Source of the DNA: Trichosphaerium sp. ATCC 40318
Taxonomy: Eukaryota > Discosea > Flabellinia > Trichosidae
Length of the DNA: 64,000 bases
Direction: 5' to 3'
NCBI GenBank assembly: GCA_038496445.1
Contig: JALMLS010000086.1
Location: 55,535 to 119,534 of the forward strand
The notes beneath the pieces were generated by a model that was not told the DNA's origin, made no database searches, and saw nothing but the letters and a program-made list of their open reading frames with translations. Within the stretch, counting starts at the first letter, position 1. Each line of letters begins with the position of its first letter. This document shows, piece by piece, positions 22,401 through 33,560 of the stretch. The translations under genes and the position numbers were made by a program.

Positions 22401-23704
22401 CTAAAAGAGCAGTAGTGAAATAAAAACAAAAGATGACAAGACAATATGACACCATCACTGCAAAATTGCTTCGCAATTGACCATCCACTGTAGTACTTCC
22501 TTGATTAACTTATCTTCGCTCTAGGGACCCATATAAGAATCTTGGGATTTCCATCATAGCTTCATGTGTTGTAACGCGGGAGCAGTTGATACACAGCTTT
22601 CTAACTAATATCCATCATCTCACTAAAGAAACTTGTAAGGCGATACTATGGAACTCTTGACCAGAGTTAAGCTACTCCTGGCTAGCTGGTCCAGTATAGA
22701 AGGCTTCAATAGCATCGGTTCGTTTTGAATACTCCATTGGAGGTCTACCGCGCGATGGTACTTAGAAGGAACCATTTGAATTATAAGGCGGGACCTAATT
22801 ACATAGAAAAGGTCTACGTATACACTCGCACTAAACGGGAGTGCATTGGCACGTAAGCGGAAATCTTAAAGAAGGCTTGAGCTTCGTATCGGTAAGAAGT
22901 TTCTGGCTTTCTATGGATTGAAGATCAATACACTGTAAACGTAGACCATTGCCATGTATGCTCTGGGTTTCAGGGCGCGTAGTGTAATTATGTTTTATCT
23001 GTGTAGTTTCGCACAATAGAAAAACGCCGTTTAAAACGTATACCTCACTTATATCAACTTGTACACAACGTATCTTTTTTCGATGGGAGATTCAATAAAA
23101 AAAAGTCGGCTTAACCAGACCATTACAAGCACACTCTTTGCTCTAGATATTTAGCCCCCCGTACTCAGAATACTAATAAGAAAAGCTGTAGTAAACAGGT
23201 TACCGAATTTTATTACATGTGGATCATGATAATGGCTTCGGAAAACATGATTTATTTTTTTTGAGTTTTGGGAGTTTTTTAGCGAATGTAAAAATCAAAA
23301 AAAAGAAAACGTATTAAAATACAGAGCTCTTATTTTGATTTCCATCTTTCTAGTGTTTGTGAAATTATGAACTGATCAATCTATGCGAGGAAGATCATAG
23401 TAGCGTCATGTTCGAAACAGTGAGAGCTACACCATGAAGTGCATTGGTAAGCGCGCATATCAGTACAATAGTATACATCTAAGATAAGGCACGTGAGTAT
23501 AAGTATAAAAACACGTGTATAAATTAAAAAAAAATCTTTTTTTTTCAAAAACACAAGTTTTGAAAATATCTTGCTCCTAAAGTCGCCAATTTTAATAAAA
23601 GTTTACAACCGGAACAAGAGCGTGTTGTGCGCGTTGTGTAGTTGTTAAGGAAGATTTTTTTAGATTGTCGTGTGAACATCCGAGGTCCAATAAGATTTTT
23701 TTCA
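22401..23704. other. Gene-poor stretch
   Basis: Some 1.3 kb with no recognised exon. The phrase catctcactaaa occurs near 22397 and again near 22617, which may be left over from a local duplication. CACGTG occurs near 23491 and 23512. Confidence 0.4.
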
Positions 23705-24367
23705 TTACTGGTTTCCTTCACCACAAAAAAAAATAAAACATTCAAATAAACTACACGTACGGTCTTTGTATTGTCTGATTTTGTTACATAGTGGTGGAAG
23801 AACGTTTCTGCTAAAGTCAAAACCTGGATCTGGTACGCAAAGTTTGCCACCGCCTGTCTTAAGTTGAGCGCATTGCCTAATCGCGAAAAACAAAATTAGA
23901 ACGAAGATTTATAAAGTCTAAAGATTTCAGAACGCTTCAAGCGCTCTACAGCACAAAAAACAAAATAAAAAAGCTCCAACTTCGAGTCACGTTTCAAGTC
24001 ACGTGACTGAATAGTGAAAGGACTTGGTGTTTTTTTAAATGGGGGATAGGGTAGTTTGGAAATAAAAAGATTACTTAAAATCATCCAATTACTACCCCCA
24101 CGTGAGGTATAGCGCCACGTACTTTACAACGCCAACCAAAGCTGATTTTTGAGCGCGATTACAAGCGTCGTCCATTGATTCGCAGCTGGTGGCAATACCA
24201 CAACCCGCAGTGATGGTGTCGTTACATGCGAACAAGGCGAGTGGAGGAGGTTGAGGTGGGAAGGTAATTTCGACTGGTTTCTGAGTGAAATAGTTATCAC
24301 CTTGAGAACCTTCTGTTGAACAGTATGCAAGGGCCAGAACACCGAGGAGTATTGCGAAGAGCTTCAT
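23705..24367 (-). CDS. Small secreted cysteine-rich protein
   Basis: Exons 24123-24367, 23761-23876 and 23705-23715 join in phase to about 123 residues. Signal peptide MKLFAILLGVLALAYCS, then a proline-rich linker (FPPQPPPLALF) and a domain with eight or so cysteines (FACNDTITAGCGIATSCESMDDACN ... QCAQL ... KLCVPDPG ... PPLCNKI), which probably form disulfides outside the cell or in the secretory path. I recognise no family. The last exon is only 11 bases; another acceptor at 23706 would give a different tail. Confidence 0.6.
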
Positions 24368-24910
24368 AATGTGTTGCGGTCAAGAGGAAAGTCGCAAATA
24401 TCTAAACGAGCTTGAAAACTGGCTTTATTTTTCACATTCTTTGTGTGCCTTTATTTGTCTACCGGAGGCAGATCTTTTGCTTTACTTTACATTAATTCGA
24501 TCTCATAGAACGCTGTAATTTACACTCGGAGAAAGTTAAATCTCTGGGCAAGATATGGAGTTCTTTTTTATGCTCACGTTTTTTTTTTCATGTCTTCTTG
24601 TGTAGTCTATATGTTTGTGACGCTTGAGGGTCGACTACAGTGTCCAGCGTTTACTCCAAAAACAATCACGTTGTAGATTTACCAAACGTGAAAATACACG
24701 TGGTATTGGTAGGTACGTTGAAGTGTGACACGTATTACATAAACCAGGAACAATTCAAAAGAAAAAAAGAAACACAAAGATTGTACACGCCTATATCTTC
24801 GCCATAAGTACTCCGACTCAGAATTGCACGTAATGAGAAGCCAATGAGCAAAGCTAAGAGAACGATAAACCCACATAAGCAATTCACCTAACCAATGGCT
24901 GTCAATAAGC
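24368..24910. other. Intergenic, nothing recognised
   Basis: Promoter side of the secreted Cys-rich gene; no supported exon on either strand. Confidence 0.4.
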
Positions 24911-24914
24911 TATG

Positions 24915-25578
24915 TTAACGTGGGTTGCGATTTTTGACTTTTACAAACACTAAACTCGCCCTTCCTGATTTTTTCAGGGTAGAGTTTGTTGTACTTGTCC
25001 ATTTGCTCTTGAGTATTAATGTCGTGGAGTTTACATAGGTGTCAAACTCACTATGGTTGCTGCCTGAGAAAGTAAGTTGCTGACAAGTATTTGACACCTT
25101 CGTATTTCGAATGATTATCTATTTCTAAGCAACTTTTATTGACTTGCGACAACACGTGGTATTGGTTCTACAAGTACAACTTCTGGCTCATCAGCTTTTA
25201 CTTCCCTGGCTTTAATCAACTAAAGCATTATGTCCTTTTTAAACCTTTTGCAGTGTTGCAATTCGCGAGTAAGTGCACCCTGCACTACATAGTTGAGGAA
25301 GGTTGAAAAGTAAATAGGACGATCTAGTGCTTGAAAGAGATGCGAGCAATCAAGCCAAATCAGTTATTATCCCTTCTGTCGTCACCTGCAACACAATTAT
25401 TACTCAACCAAAACGCAAGAGCAGAAAGATAGCCGACCATGCGGCATACACAAGCTTTCGCCTTCCACTCGCTCTTGAACTCAGGCGTGTTCCCCCGCAA
25501 GCAGTAAAAAAGGTTTCCGCCTTACAACTCGCTCAATTTTACGTGCCTTGCATATGAGTTTATCTTGGTCGGACATGG
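24915..25578 (-). CDS. Possible small multi-exon gene, model unsure
   Basis: Protein-like pieces on the - strand: a start MSDQDKLICKA at 25578 downward, then LDRPIYFSTFLNYVVQGALT near 25260-25330, then LIKAREVKADEPEVVLVEPIPRVV near 25150-25230, and IIIRNTKVSNTCQQLTFSG running to a TAA at 24915. The third piece is preceded by an in-frame TAG in the second piece's frame, so an intron is needed between them; a GTAGTG donor and a gctttag acceptor fit in phase. The last join would need a very short GC-AG intron. I recognise no family; parts may be unrelated. Confidence 0.3.
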
Positions 25579-25812
25579 AAAGCGGTTTATCGTTTTTCTA
25601 TCAAAAGCAAGATTTTACACGATGGTGACTTACCAACACTTTATCTGTCCGTATATCGCTTTTTCGCATCTAAGCATGTATATGATGCAACAGAGAACGC
25701 TTTGACGAGTTTTATTACTATTTCACTTGTTTTAACTTAGCACAAAAATTTACTCAATGATAGCACGAGATTTTACATTAAGCAAGCTGGTTGTTAACGC
25801 TTGGTACAGTGT

Positions 25813-28273
25813 CTACAAGTATTCCCTAAACGGAAAATTTAGTTTGAGCTTAAAATTAAGAAACGGTTTTTTAAATTGCGTACCAGTGGGTAACCATGAG
25901 TTTCTGCAAAGCCAGTAAAGAATGTTTTCGCACTTCGGCATCATCGTGCTCAAGCAAGGCCATGATAGGCGATTTTAAGTCCAAGTGAGAGGCAACACTG
26001 AAAGGGTTTAACTGAAGAAACCAAAAAAAAATACAAAAGACAGAAATTGTCAACAAAACACATACGCTTTACCACGAACGTGGAATCGAACAAACTCTCC
26101 AACATCATAGCATCCAACAGCCAAAACACGAGGAATAGTGCTTGTAACCAAAATCTGTTTGAGCACCCTGAAAAGGACGTTAACAATCACCTCAAAAGCG
26201 AAGAAAAACATTTCTTAACACTTCTCTTCCCTCAATCAGTTTGAGGACAAGTGATTGAGGACAAGTGATTTTTAAAATGCATGCAAGTAGGATCTTACTT
26301 GAGTAACTGGTAATCTTCCTCGTCGAATCTAAAAATATTTTCTCTCCAGAACTTCTCGGATTTGTGCGAAGGTGTCCAGTCAAGCTTCTGTGATAAAAGC
26401 TCCGTTTTATATACATCAAATGTGCTGAGCGCTTGGAACTTATCGTTCAGTACTTCTTCGATATGTTTAATGTCGGCTTCAACATCCTACAAACTTTCTT
26501 TTAGGAAAAAAAACAATTTCGGTTCAGCGTCTCGAGCTGAAAAACACTTACCTCGTCCGAATCCAAGTTTTTATGGGTAGCAAGGTAATCTATAGTACGG
26601 AGGAGACCACTTGAGATCATAATTTCTTTGTTGTGACCGATATCCAAGATATTCTTTAAAGGAAAAGTCAAAAAACTATTTACATGAAGGGAAAAAAAAA
26701 AACAACTTTACGACGTACCCTCAATGTAGCAATAGAAACACGTCTTACTTTTGTAACCTTGGCGTATTTTACAATATCACACAAAGCAGTAACAAGAGCA
26801 GCCTTCTTCATAGTCTTAATGACACGCTTGTTGAAAGAAAGACACCAAATACAATAAATTGTTTGGTAAAGTAATTGGAAATTAGGTCTATTGCCATCAT
26901 CTTCCTCTTCATACTAAAACAGGCATCAGTCAAAAGAGGTAAAGTAAGTACAATTAGAAATAATGACATACGCTGCCTGGCTCGTATACTTGAATCATGT
27001 TAGTCAAACTACACAAAGGAGTTAAAACCAAGATCAATAACGTCTCTAGAAAGCTTGCCAAGTGGCATAGCAAGGAGACAAAACGCTCAAAGTGTCTTCT
27101 TAAATGCAACGTACGCTTCAAGACCTCTTTCTTTAACGAAGGAAGAGCGATAGTTGTTTTTGCGAAGCAACGATTGTAGACTGGTTACAGCGATAGTTTT
27201 AGTCTTGTCATCCTTGCTGAGTTGGTCTACAAGCCATGCGAAAAAGAACTCTTCGTTTTCTTCGTCTACCTTAGGAAACTCCCTAAAAAGCTGTAAGTAC
27301 GCTTCTTAGGATACGAAATGTCGCATTTAAGTTTTTGTAGAGTGAATTCAAGAGATTTTTGTCGGTGTTAATTTTTGACGCTTTTTTATGACTTCTGACG
27401 TACATGAAAAACATTGTAAGAACGCTGCAGGCCTTAGCGTTAATATACCAATCATTTTTATCCTTTTGTAGTAACCTGGAGTAAAGGTGTTAGGCCGCAA
27501 TTGGAATTTTTTGACTTTTGTTTTATTTTTTTGGGGCTTTGGCAACTACGATTTTATGGTATGAAAGTGTGCCCTGTAGTGAACGTACGATATTAATGGC
27601 CCGAATGGGAGTGCTTGAATGGTTTGGTCTGGTGCCATGTCTTTTAGCGCATAAAATAATAGAGCGCGCTCAGTGTTATCTATGAGTGTTTTAGACAACG
27701 TTTACGAGTGTTTGTAAAGAAAATTAGTGTTTGATAGACATGTCAGACGACAATGTTATTTAGTGCGTTGTTGTAGGTTTTCACATAGTAAAAGCGTAAA
27801 TTGAGATCTTGAGTGTTTTGTGGCGTTTTTTAAGCGTACCAGTGAGAATTTCATCAATTAGGAACAGAACGTATTGTAAATACTCTGTCTTTTGTATTTT
27901 CGCTACAAGAACCATGAAAATACGTGCGTAAGCACCACCATCCTAAAAGATGCGTTAATTTCAAAACTAAGCGTATATGGCAGTGGGACACCGATTTAGC
28001 GACTATAGATACACAATAACAAATAAAATAGTTATTTGATACAAAACGTGCTATTACCTGCTCTAACATTGAGCCCTTATCTGCGAGGGCCCCTTGCAGA
28101 GCGTCATATTTTTTTAGAAGCGACAGGTCCTCTTTATCAAGATATGGTCCTACAAGCTTGTCCCACGGGATAGAACGCTCCATAACCTTCGCCTCAGTCA
28201 TAACCATCTCGTCTTCGTCATTTTGGAGATAATCACGCTCCGTTATAAGCGCATTAATCTTGTCTTCAGCCAT
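25813..28273 (-). CDS. V-type proton ATPase subunit H
   Basis: Eleven exons join in phase from ATG 28273 to TAG 25813-25815. Subunit H (yeast Vma13p) is part of the V1 sector and couples or silences ATP hydrolysis on membranes of acidic compartments. Family landmarks: RSIPWDKLVGPYL near the N-terminus, GGAYARIFMVLVAKI, SVRRVSIATLR-type helix (KVRRVSIATLRNIL), KLDWTPSHKSEKFWREN, VLAVGCYDVGEFVR, and the end EVRKHSLLALQKLMVTHWEYL. The final exon (25813-25825) has only 13 bases and supplies EYL plus the stop; it is recognised because the family ends in WEYL. The intron between the ILTG exon and the next covers about 200 bases, longer than usual here. Confidence 0.93.
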
Positions 28274-28875
28274 AGTTGCGGTTATGTGTAAAAACGCTTT
28301 GGGGTTACTTTAGGGCGACTGTTCTTTCGATTTTTCGTGTGAAAATCAAAAATTACTTTCAGCCAAAGTACAATGTGCGCAAGCACGTCCATTGCACTCA
28401 ATATCTTTACAAATAGTATGCAGAGTGAACTGACCATAAAAAAAAGTAGCAGAAATGCAACGAGGTTCAAGTGACGTAATTGCACCTTGCCTAACGCAAT
28501 ATTGCTCAGGGAACCTACTTGCAAAAGAGGCAGGTAAACTAAGTTGTACTCTCAGAGTCTGTAGTTTGTTTAATTGAACTTTTCCCAAACCTTGATAAAG
28601 CGTAAGGCCAACAATGGACTGTGCTGTCTCCGAGTATTACTTTTATTTGTCTACGTGCTGGGATTGACCTTTTCTTGAGCAAGCCTACATTGGGCTTTCT
28701 AAGGGTTGCACCGCACCAACCCAATCTTCCACGTGTTAATTGACATTGATATTTTAACGTAGCTGATTTGTACCGTGCGTCTATCTTCGCTCACCTTTGA
28801 TGGAGTTCACAAGGTTGTGCTCCAATAGACTTAATTGGTAGATTTGTTTAACTGCGCTTGCTTGCTGTTTCGAAC
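28274..28875. other. Divergent promoter region
   Basis: About 600 bases between the divergently read V-ATPase H gene (-) and the LD/filamin gene (+). A 79-codon open stretch on the - strand (28346-28588, with LPASFASRFPEQYC and CNGRACAHC) has no clear start and ends just before the V-ATPase ATG; I do not call it. One CACGTG lies near 28731. Confidence 0.35.
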
Positions 28876-31800
28876 ATGTCTAGTATCAGCGCAAAAGAAG
28901 CCGAGTTATATGCGCTTTTAGAGGAGCTTGAACGCGATTATCCAGGAGATATCCAGAGTACGTTAATTCAAATTACTGTTAACGCCAAGAGCGATCTTCG
29001 GAGGGCGCTTGTAAGCAAAAATTAACAAAAAAACAAATTAAAGTCTAAAATTGCTTCCAAAACCTCTCCTCCCAGACATATTCACGTGATACCTCACGTG
29101 GATGCTAATGGGTCATCACGTAACCATTTTGTTCTCATCTTACCGTACACTGAGAGAATAACTATGAAATCCGGACTGTTACGGGGAGACTGTTTGTGCT
29201 TTATTTTCGGTTTTTGGCAGTATTTGTAAACATTCGTATTGAGGTCTAAGACCTGCATAAACTAATACGTATATCCTTAGCTAGCAAAGGAGTACGTAGT
29301 GAATCCTTTGCAGGACAAGAACAAGACCTGGCACAATTACAAGAAGATTTAAATATTGAACCTGGCCCAGCTACAACACAACTAACGCCAAATGAAATGA
29401 GCTCAGCAAAGAATGTACGTAGAACCAATTAGCAGTTTAGACTTTCAGCGCAATAGTTTTGCCACTAGTACCGCTAGCCATTTTCATAAAAAAGAAAAAA
29501 AAAATAGCACGTGGCTGTTCACAAACTGGTTTTGTTTTAAATGAAAGCAAGAAGTGTTCTGTTTTGATGGTTTCTTTTGACTCCTTTCGCATTTTGTTTA
29601 TTTTTGGTAGAGGCGACACTCTCACGTTGATGAGTTAGAAGCCATTATGGCGGATCTAGGCGATCCTCCAGCTATAGAATCCGCAAAACCTCAAAGACAA
29701 GAGAAGCCACATCTATCTGCTTCTGAGCAACAACTAGAGGATTTAATGTCGGATCTAATGACTACAGCGATGGATAAGTGAGTATTTACAGCGATTTTAG
29801 TTCCTAAATTAAATAATTTTTAAAGTGCACCTGGGGAAGCTCCTGGAGAGGCACCACTTGATGACGATCCTCTGATCAGGTAAACTTTATTTCATGTTTT
29901 AAGTTGTTTAGTTTTATTCTAGCGAGGCATCCTTCTCAATGCCTCCACCAACGCGACTAAATTCTGTACCTGAGCCTCCAGAGGATAGCATGGATGAAGG
30001 AGACTTTATACTTGGTAGAAGAGACTCTGAAGCTGATGGTTATGGTACGTAATTGACTATTGCATTTAGCACCGACTTACGTTTTTAAAAACTAGGCGCG
30101 GAGGGTATTACTTCGCCATTCGACGCTATGCCTTCACACGGCACCCCAGCTCCTCAAGGCGACGAAGAAGATATAGATGCATTATTAGATGGATTTGACA
30201 AGGAAACAGAGTTATATAGGTAAACAAGAAAACTATTTTAATTACTTTGTTTAATTCTGCCTAGATCCTCGCTTCAATCTGCGAGAGCTTCTGCTGCTTC
30301 TCAATCAGGAAGGAATAATCCACCACCAGCAGCTACACCTACAAATACGCCTAGCAGAGCTCAAAAGGGTACTTGCTCCTGTCACCTTTGATATGCTTAA
30401 ATTAAAATAGATTCTGTATCGTCTACTACGAGGAGAAAGTCTAGGCCACTTTCTCATGTTCCACAAAAGCACGTGACAAATTTTATTCTTAGTTCTTGTT
30501 GCTAAAGGAAATTTTTTTTTCTCATAATTTGTTTCGTACAGTAGCATGGGTTCTCCTTTCTCATACCCAAGTGAACCATCACGCAAGTCTCAACAACCGT
30601 CGAGAGCATCTCAAGAGCCAGCGTATATCGCTCAAGAACCAACACGTATTTCACAACCACCTTCATACTCTCAAGAACCAACGCGTGTCTCACAACCACC
30701 AAACAGAATGTCCCAACAACCAAACAGAATGTCTCAACAGCCTAGCTATGAACCAACACCTCAACAACCAAATAGAATGTCTCAACAACCAAACCGTGCT
30801 TCTCAACAACCTAATTATAATCAACAACAAAATAACAACAGGCAATCATACCAAAGACAACGTGTTTCTGTTGTGGCTGATGTGAAACAACAAGTGTACA
30901 AACCAATTGCTGAGGTATGATTTTTTTTATTTCATCTCTCATTTTGATTCTGCTTTTGCGACCCTCTTGTCTTCGCTTTCTTTGAATGCAAACCTGAACT
31001 TTTCGCTTTCCTACTTGTGAAAATACGAAGAATTTAATTCGTTTAGGCTTTCTCATATTCTTTTAATTTCATGGGCCCACAAACGACCCAACTTGGTTGT
31101 GCTGCCGTATTTAAACTTGGCGCAAAAGAAGCATCTGGAAATCACCTTCAAATAGACTTGCACAACGTTCAGGGAATCGCACACGGACCAGGTACACTTT
31201 GCGTTTCCTTCTTTTCTCAAACTCACCTTCCTTTTTCTAGCTGAGGTTCATGCCGAAGTGAAGAATGGAACAAATGGCGCCGCTAATATAGAGTTCATCT
31301 TCCAAGCTCCTGGAAACTACACCGTATCCATAAACTACAACAACCAACCTCTATTTTCTCAAAAATTAAAGGTACGTCTTCTACAGAACGTTTTTAAGAA
31401 CCAAGAAAATAACACGTGATTATTTTTTACTAACAAAAGAAGACTTTTCTTTATATTTACAAATTGTTTAGGCATTCGAAATGGGCGGTGGAAACAGAGG
31501 AGGCGGTGGAGCTCCTACTGTAACTAATTTTAAGGTTGAAGGTATGGGTCTCACTTACGCTAAAACAACTCAAACAACCAACTTTTTGATGCTCGTGAAT
31601 GATGGCAACGGAAATCCTAAGGTAATTTTATTTGTACATAAATATTCAACCTCTGGTGGCGACAAGTCGCAAAATGTTTTGGCTTTTATATAATCTGCTT
31701 ACTCACCTTGTTTTCTTTTGAAGGATATCGAAGTCAAGGATGTACGTGTTCGTATGGAAGGTAATGATAACTTCTTTGCTCGTGTATCACACTCTGGTCA

Positions 31801-31912
31801 GACAGGAAGGTATCTAGCTGAGTACACAGCAACTATACCTGGAAAGTACCTTGTGTTTATCTCATACAAAGGACAAAATATCATAAATAACATTGAGTTG
31901 GTTGTTACGTAA
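28876..31912 (+). CDS. LD-motif-like and filamin-repeat protein
   Basis: About 13 exons, roughly 600 residues. The N-terminal third is acidic with short leucine/aspartate helices that resemble paxillin LD motifs: YALLEELERDY near residue 12, VDELEAIMADLGDPP near 80, EQQLEDLMSDLMTTAMD near 115, and IDALLDGFDKETELY later. Then a Ser/Gln/Pro-rich stretch with tandem RMSQQPN units (30546-30900). The C-terminus has two filamin-type immunoglobulin repeats (GPAEVHAEVKNG ... FQAPGNYTVSINYN, and ARVSHSGQ ... YTATIPGKYLVFISYKG). No calponin-homology domain is present, so it is not a classic filamin or gelation factor; an adhesion or cytoskeleton scaffold is an inference. The intron 30469-30541 needs a GC donor (GCACGTGA), since the nearby GT would give an immediate TAG. 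Confidence 0.75.
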
Positions 31913-32583
31913 AAGCACAGCCACACGAGATCAACAATAAATAGAGATAATAAAATGAATGATGCTTTTTTTTTTATCTGTTTTTTTTTCCGTGCCTTTT
32001 ATTTCGTTTTCCAGTCTGCTTCACCACTCTCTTGTAGACCTACTTGGTTTATTAGGTCACCGTTGAGAGACATATTCACACCAATGACTTAGTGTTTCCC
32101 AGCGAGTAAAAACGTGTTTGTGTTCATGAATTCGTTGAATTACCGTATTTAAGGTGTGCTTTGATATTCCCCTTATGGTTGGATCTTATTGGCGGTGCTC
32201 AAGGTACGGGAAAGAGGAGCTAATTAATATTTTGAGAATATGAGTGATTCATGCGTGACACCTTGTGGCGTCATAGCCACGTTTTTATAATACCAGTGGT
32301 CCCAGAACTATCCTTGAAGCAATATGGAAGGTTTTGTAACTATTGTAGTTTTTGATTGGTTATTGGAGGTTCAGGAAATCTTCGGAGACTTTCGGTCACA
32401 CCACACGCTATAGCTATGACCCATTGGTCGATTTATTGGCAATAGACGTCGTGAACTTTTCGTGTATGACGCAATATTTGTCTCAAGAAAATCACGTGAA
32501 AAGGCAAGGTGATCCTTACAGTCATAAACATCAACAACCTACACAATCAACAACAACTCCACTAGAACAAACAAACCAACAAC
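31913..32583. other. Intergenic, nothing recognised
   Basis: About 670 bases. A T-rich run follows the filamin-type gene. One CACGTG is at about 32493. The last 60 bases are CAA-rich (caacaacctacacaatcaacaac), a likely leader for the next gene. Confidence 0.4.
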
Positions 32584-33117
32584 ATGGGTAAATCTAAACT
32601 TGCAATCGAAACTCAACTTCTTGAACTTGCCAAAGCCGAATACAAAAAGATGAGCGATAAACAAAAAGAAAAGCACTCTAAACCTAAAAAATGCAGTGTC
32701 TCAAAGAACTTTGTCATAAAGATAAATAGAAAAAGGCGAGCAGAGGAGGACAATAAACATCAGGATACATATACTGCTTGTACTTGTTTGGCTGTATACG
32801 CAACAAAGACAACAACATATGTTATTGTCACGAATGATTTCTTCAAGAGTGGCGATGGGAACAAGCATGAAAGGCTGTTTGCTTATGCCAAGCAACAATC
32901 TTGGATCAAGAAGAACACTGAGGAATGGCAAGTCAGCGGATGGACAATCAGCACCAGCAATAGAAAGGCGTTCAAGTCTGTTTTTAACAATGCTATAAAT
33001 GCACGTCGTAGAAGCCCAAGAGCCTATATGAGTGTTTTTGAGCAAGAGGTGCTCGGTAATTGCTTTGGTAAAAACAGGACCGCAGAGGTACTGACGGATA
33101 CAAAGAAAATTCCTTAG
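32584..33117 (+). CDS. Unknown basic single-exon protein
   Basis: 177 residues, no intron. The first 55 residues are very lysine-rich (KAEYKKMSDKQKEKHSKPKK), as in a nucleic-acid-binding or nucleolar tail. The following ~110 residues look like one compact domain (YTACTCLAVYATKTTTYVIVTND ... WQVSGWTISTSNRKAFKSVF). I recognise no family. Start: the ATG after a CAA-rich leader. Confidence 0.55.
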   Translation: MGKSKLAIETQLLELAKAEYKKMSDKQKEKHSKPKKCSVSKNFVIKINRKRRAEEDNKHQDTYTACTCLAVYATKTTTYVIVTNDFFKSGDGNKHERLFAYAKQQSWIKKNTEEWQVSGWTISTSNRKAFKSVFNNAINARRRSPRAYMSVFEQEVLGNCFGKNRTAEVLTDTKKIP

Positions 33118-33560
33118 AACCAATAACGAAGACCACGTGTGCAATTTGTAGAAATAAAATAGTTTGAAATGACAAAGCAACTTGATCTATGATTTAGTGG
33201 TTTATTCCCACAGCAAGCAATCCGCCTAAACCTCAAAGGGCTGGCCGGTTTTCACGTGTTTATCAAAGACCTTAATTAGCCCTCTAATAATTCCTAATGC
33301 TGGTTTGTGTTGCGGTGTACATCGTATGTATTTACTTCCTAGGGACACTTATTGCTTTGTACATGAACAAGCTACAAATTTACGTTAACCATGTAGAGTG
33401 AGTTTGTCCTGCGTGTACCCGACCATTCCGGCGTTAACTACTTGAAGGATATTACATAACAGGTACTCCGCAATCACTCCTATCCGCATTGGGCGTTACT
33501 CCAAGCATGTAAGAATAACTTAGTCTATTTTAGTCATTTGGTATTTCATTTCTTACAAAC
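33118..33560. other. Intergenic, nothing recognised
   Basis: Two CACGTG sites (near 33134 and 33255) and no supported exon. Confidence 0.4.

Noticed and set aside
28346-28588. Cys-containing open frame between V-ATPase H and the LD/filamin gene
   Set aside because: No ATG or upstream exon in phase, and it ends within the promoter of V-ATPase H; kept only as a note.
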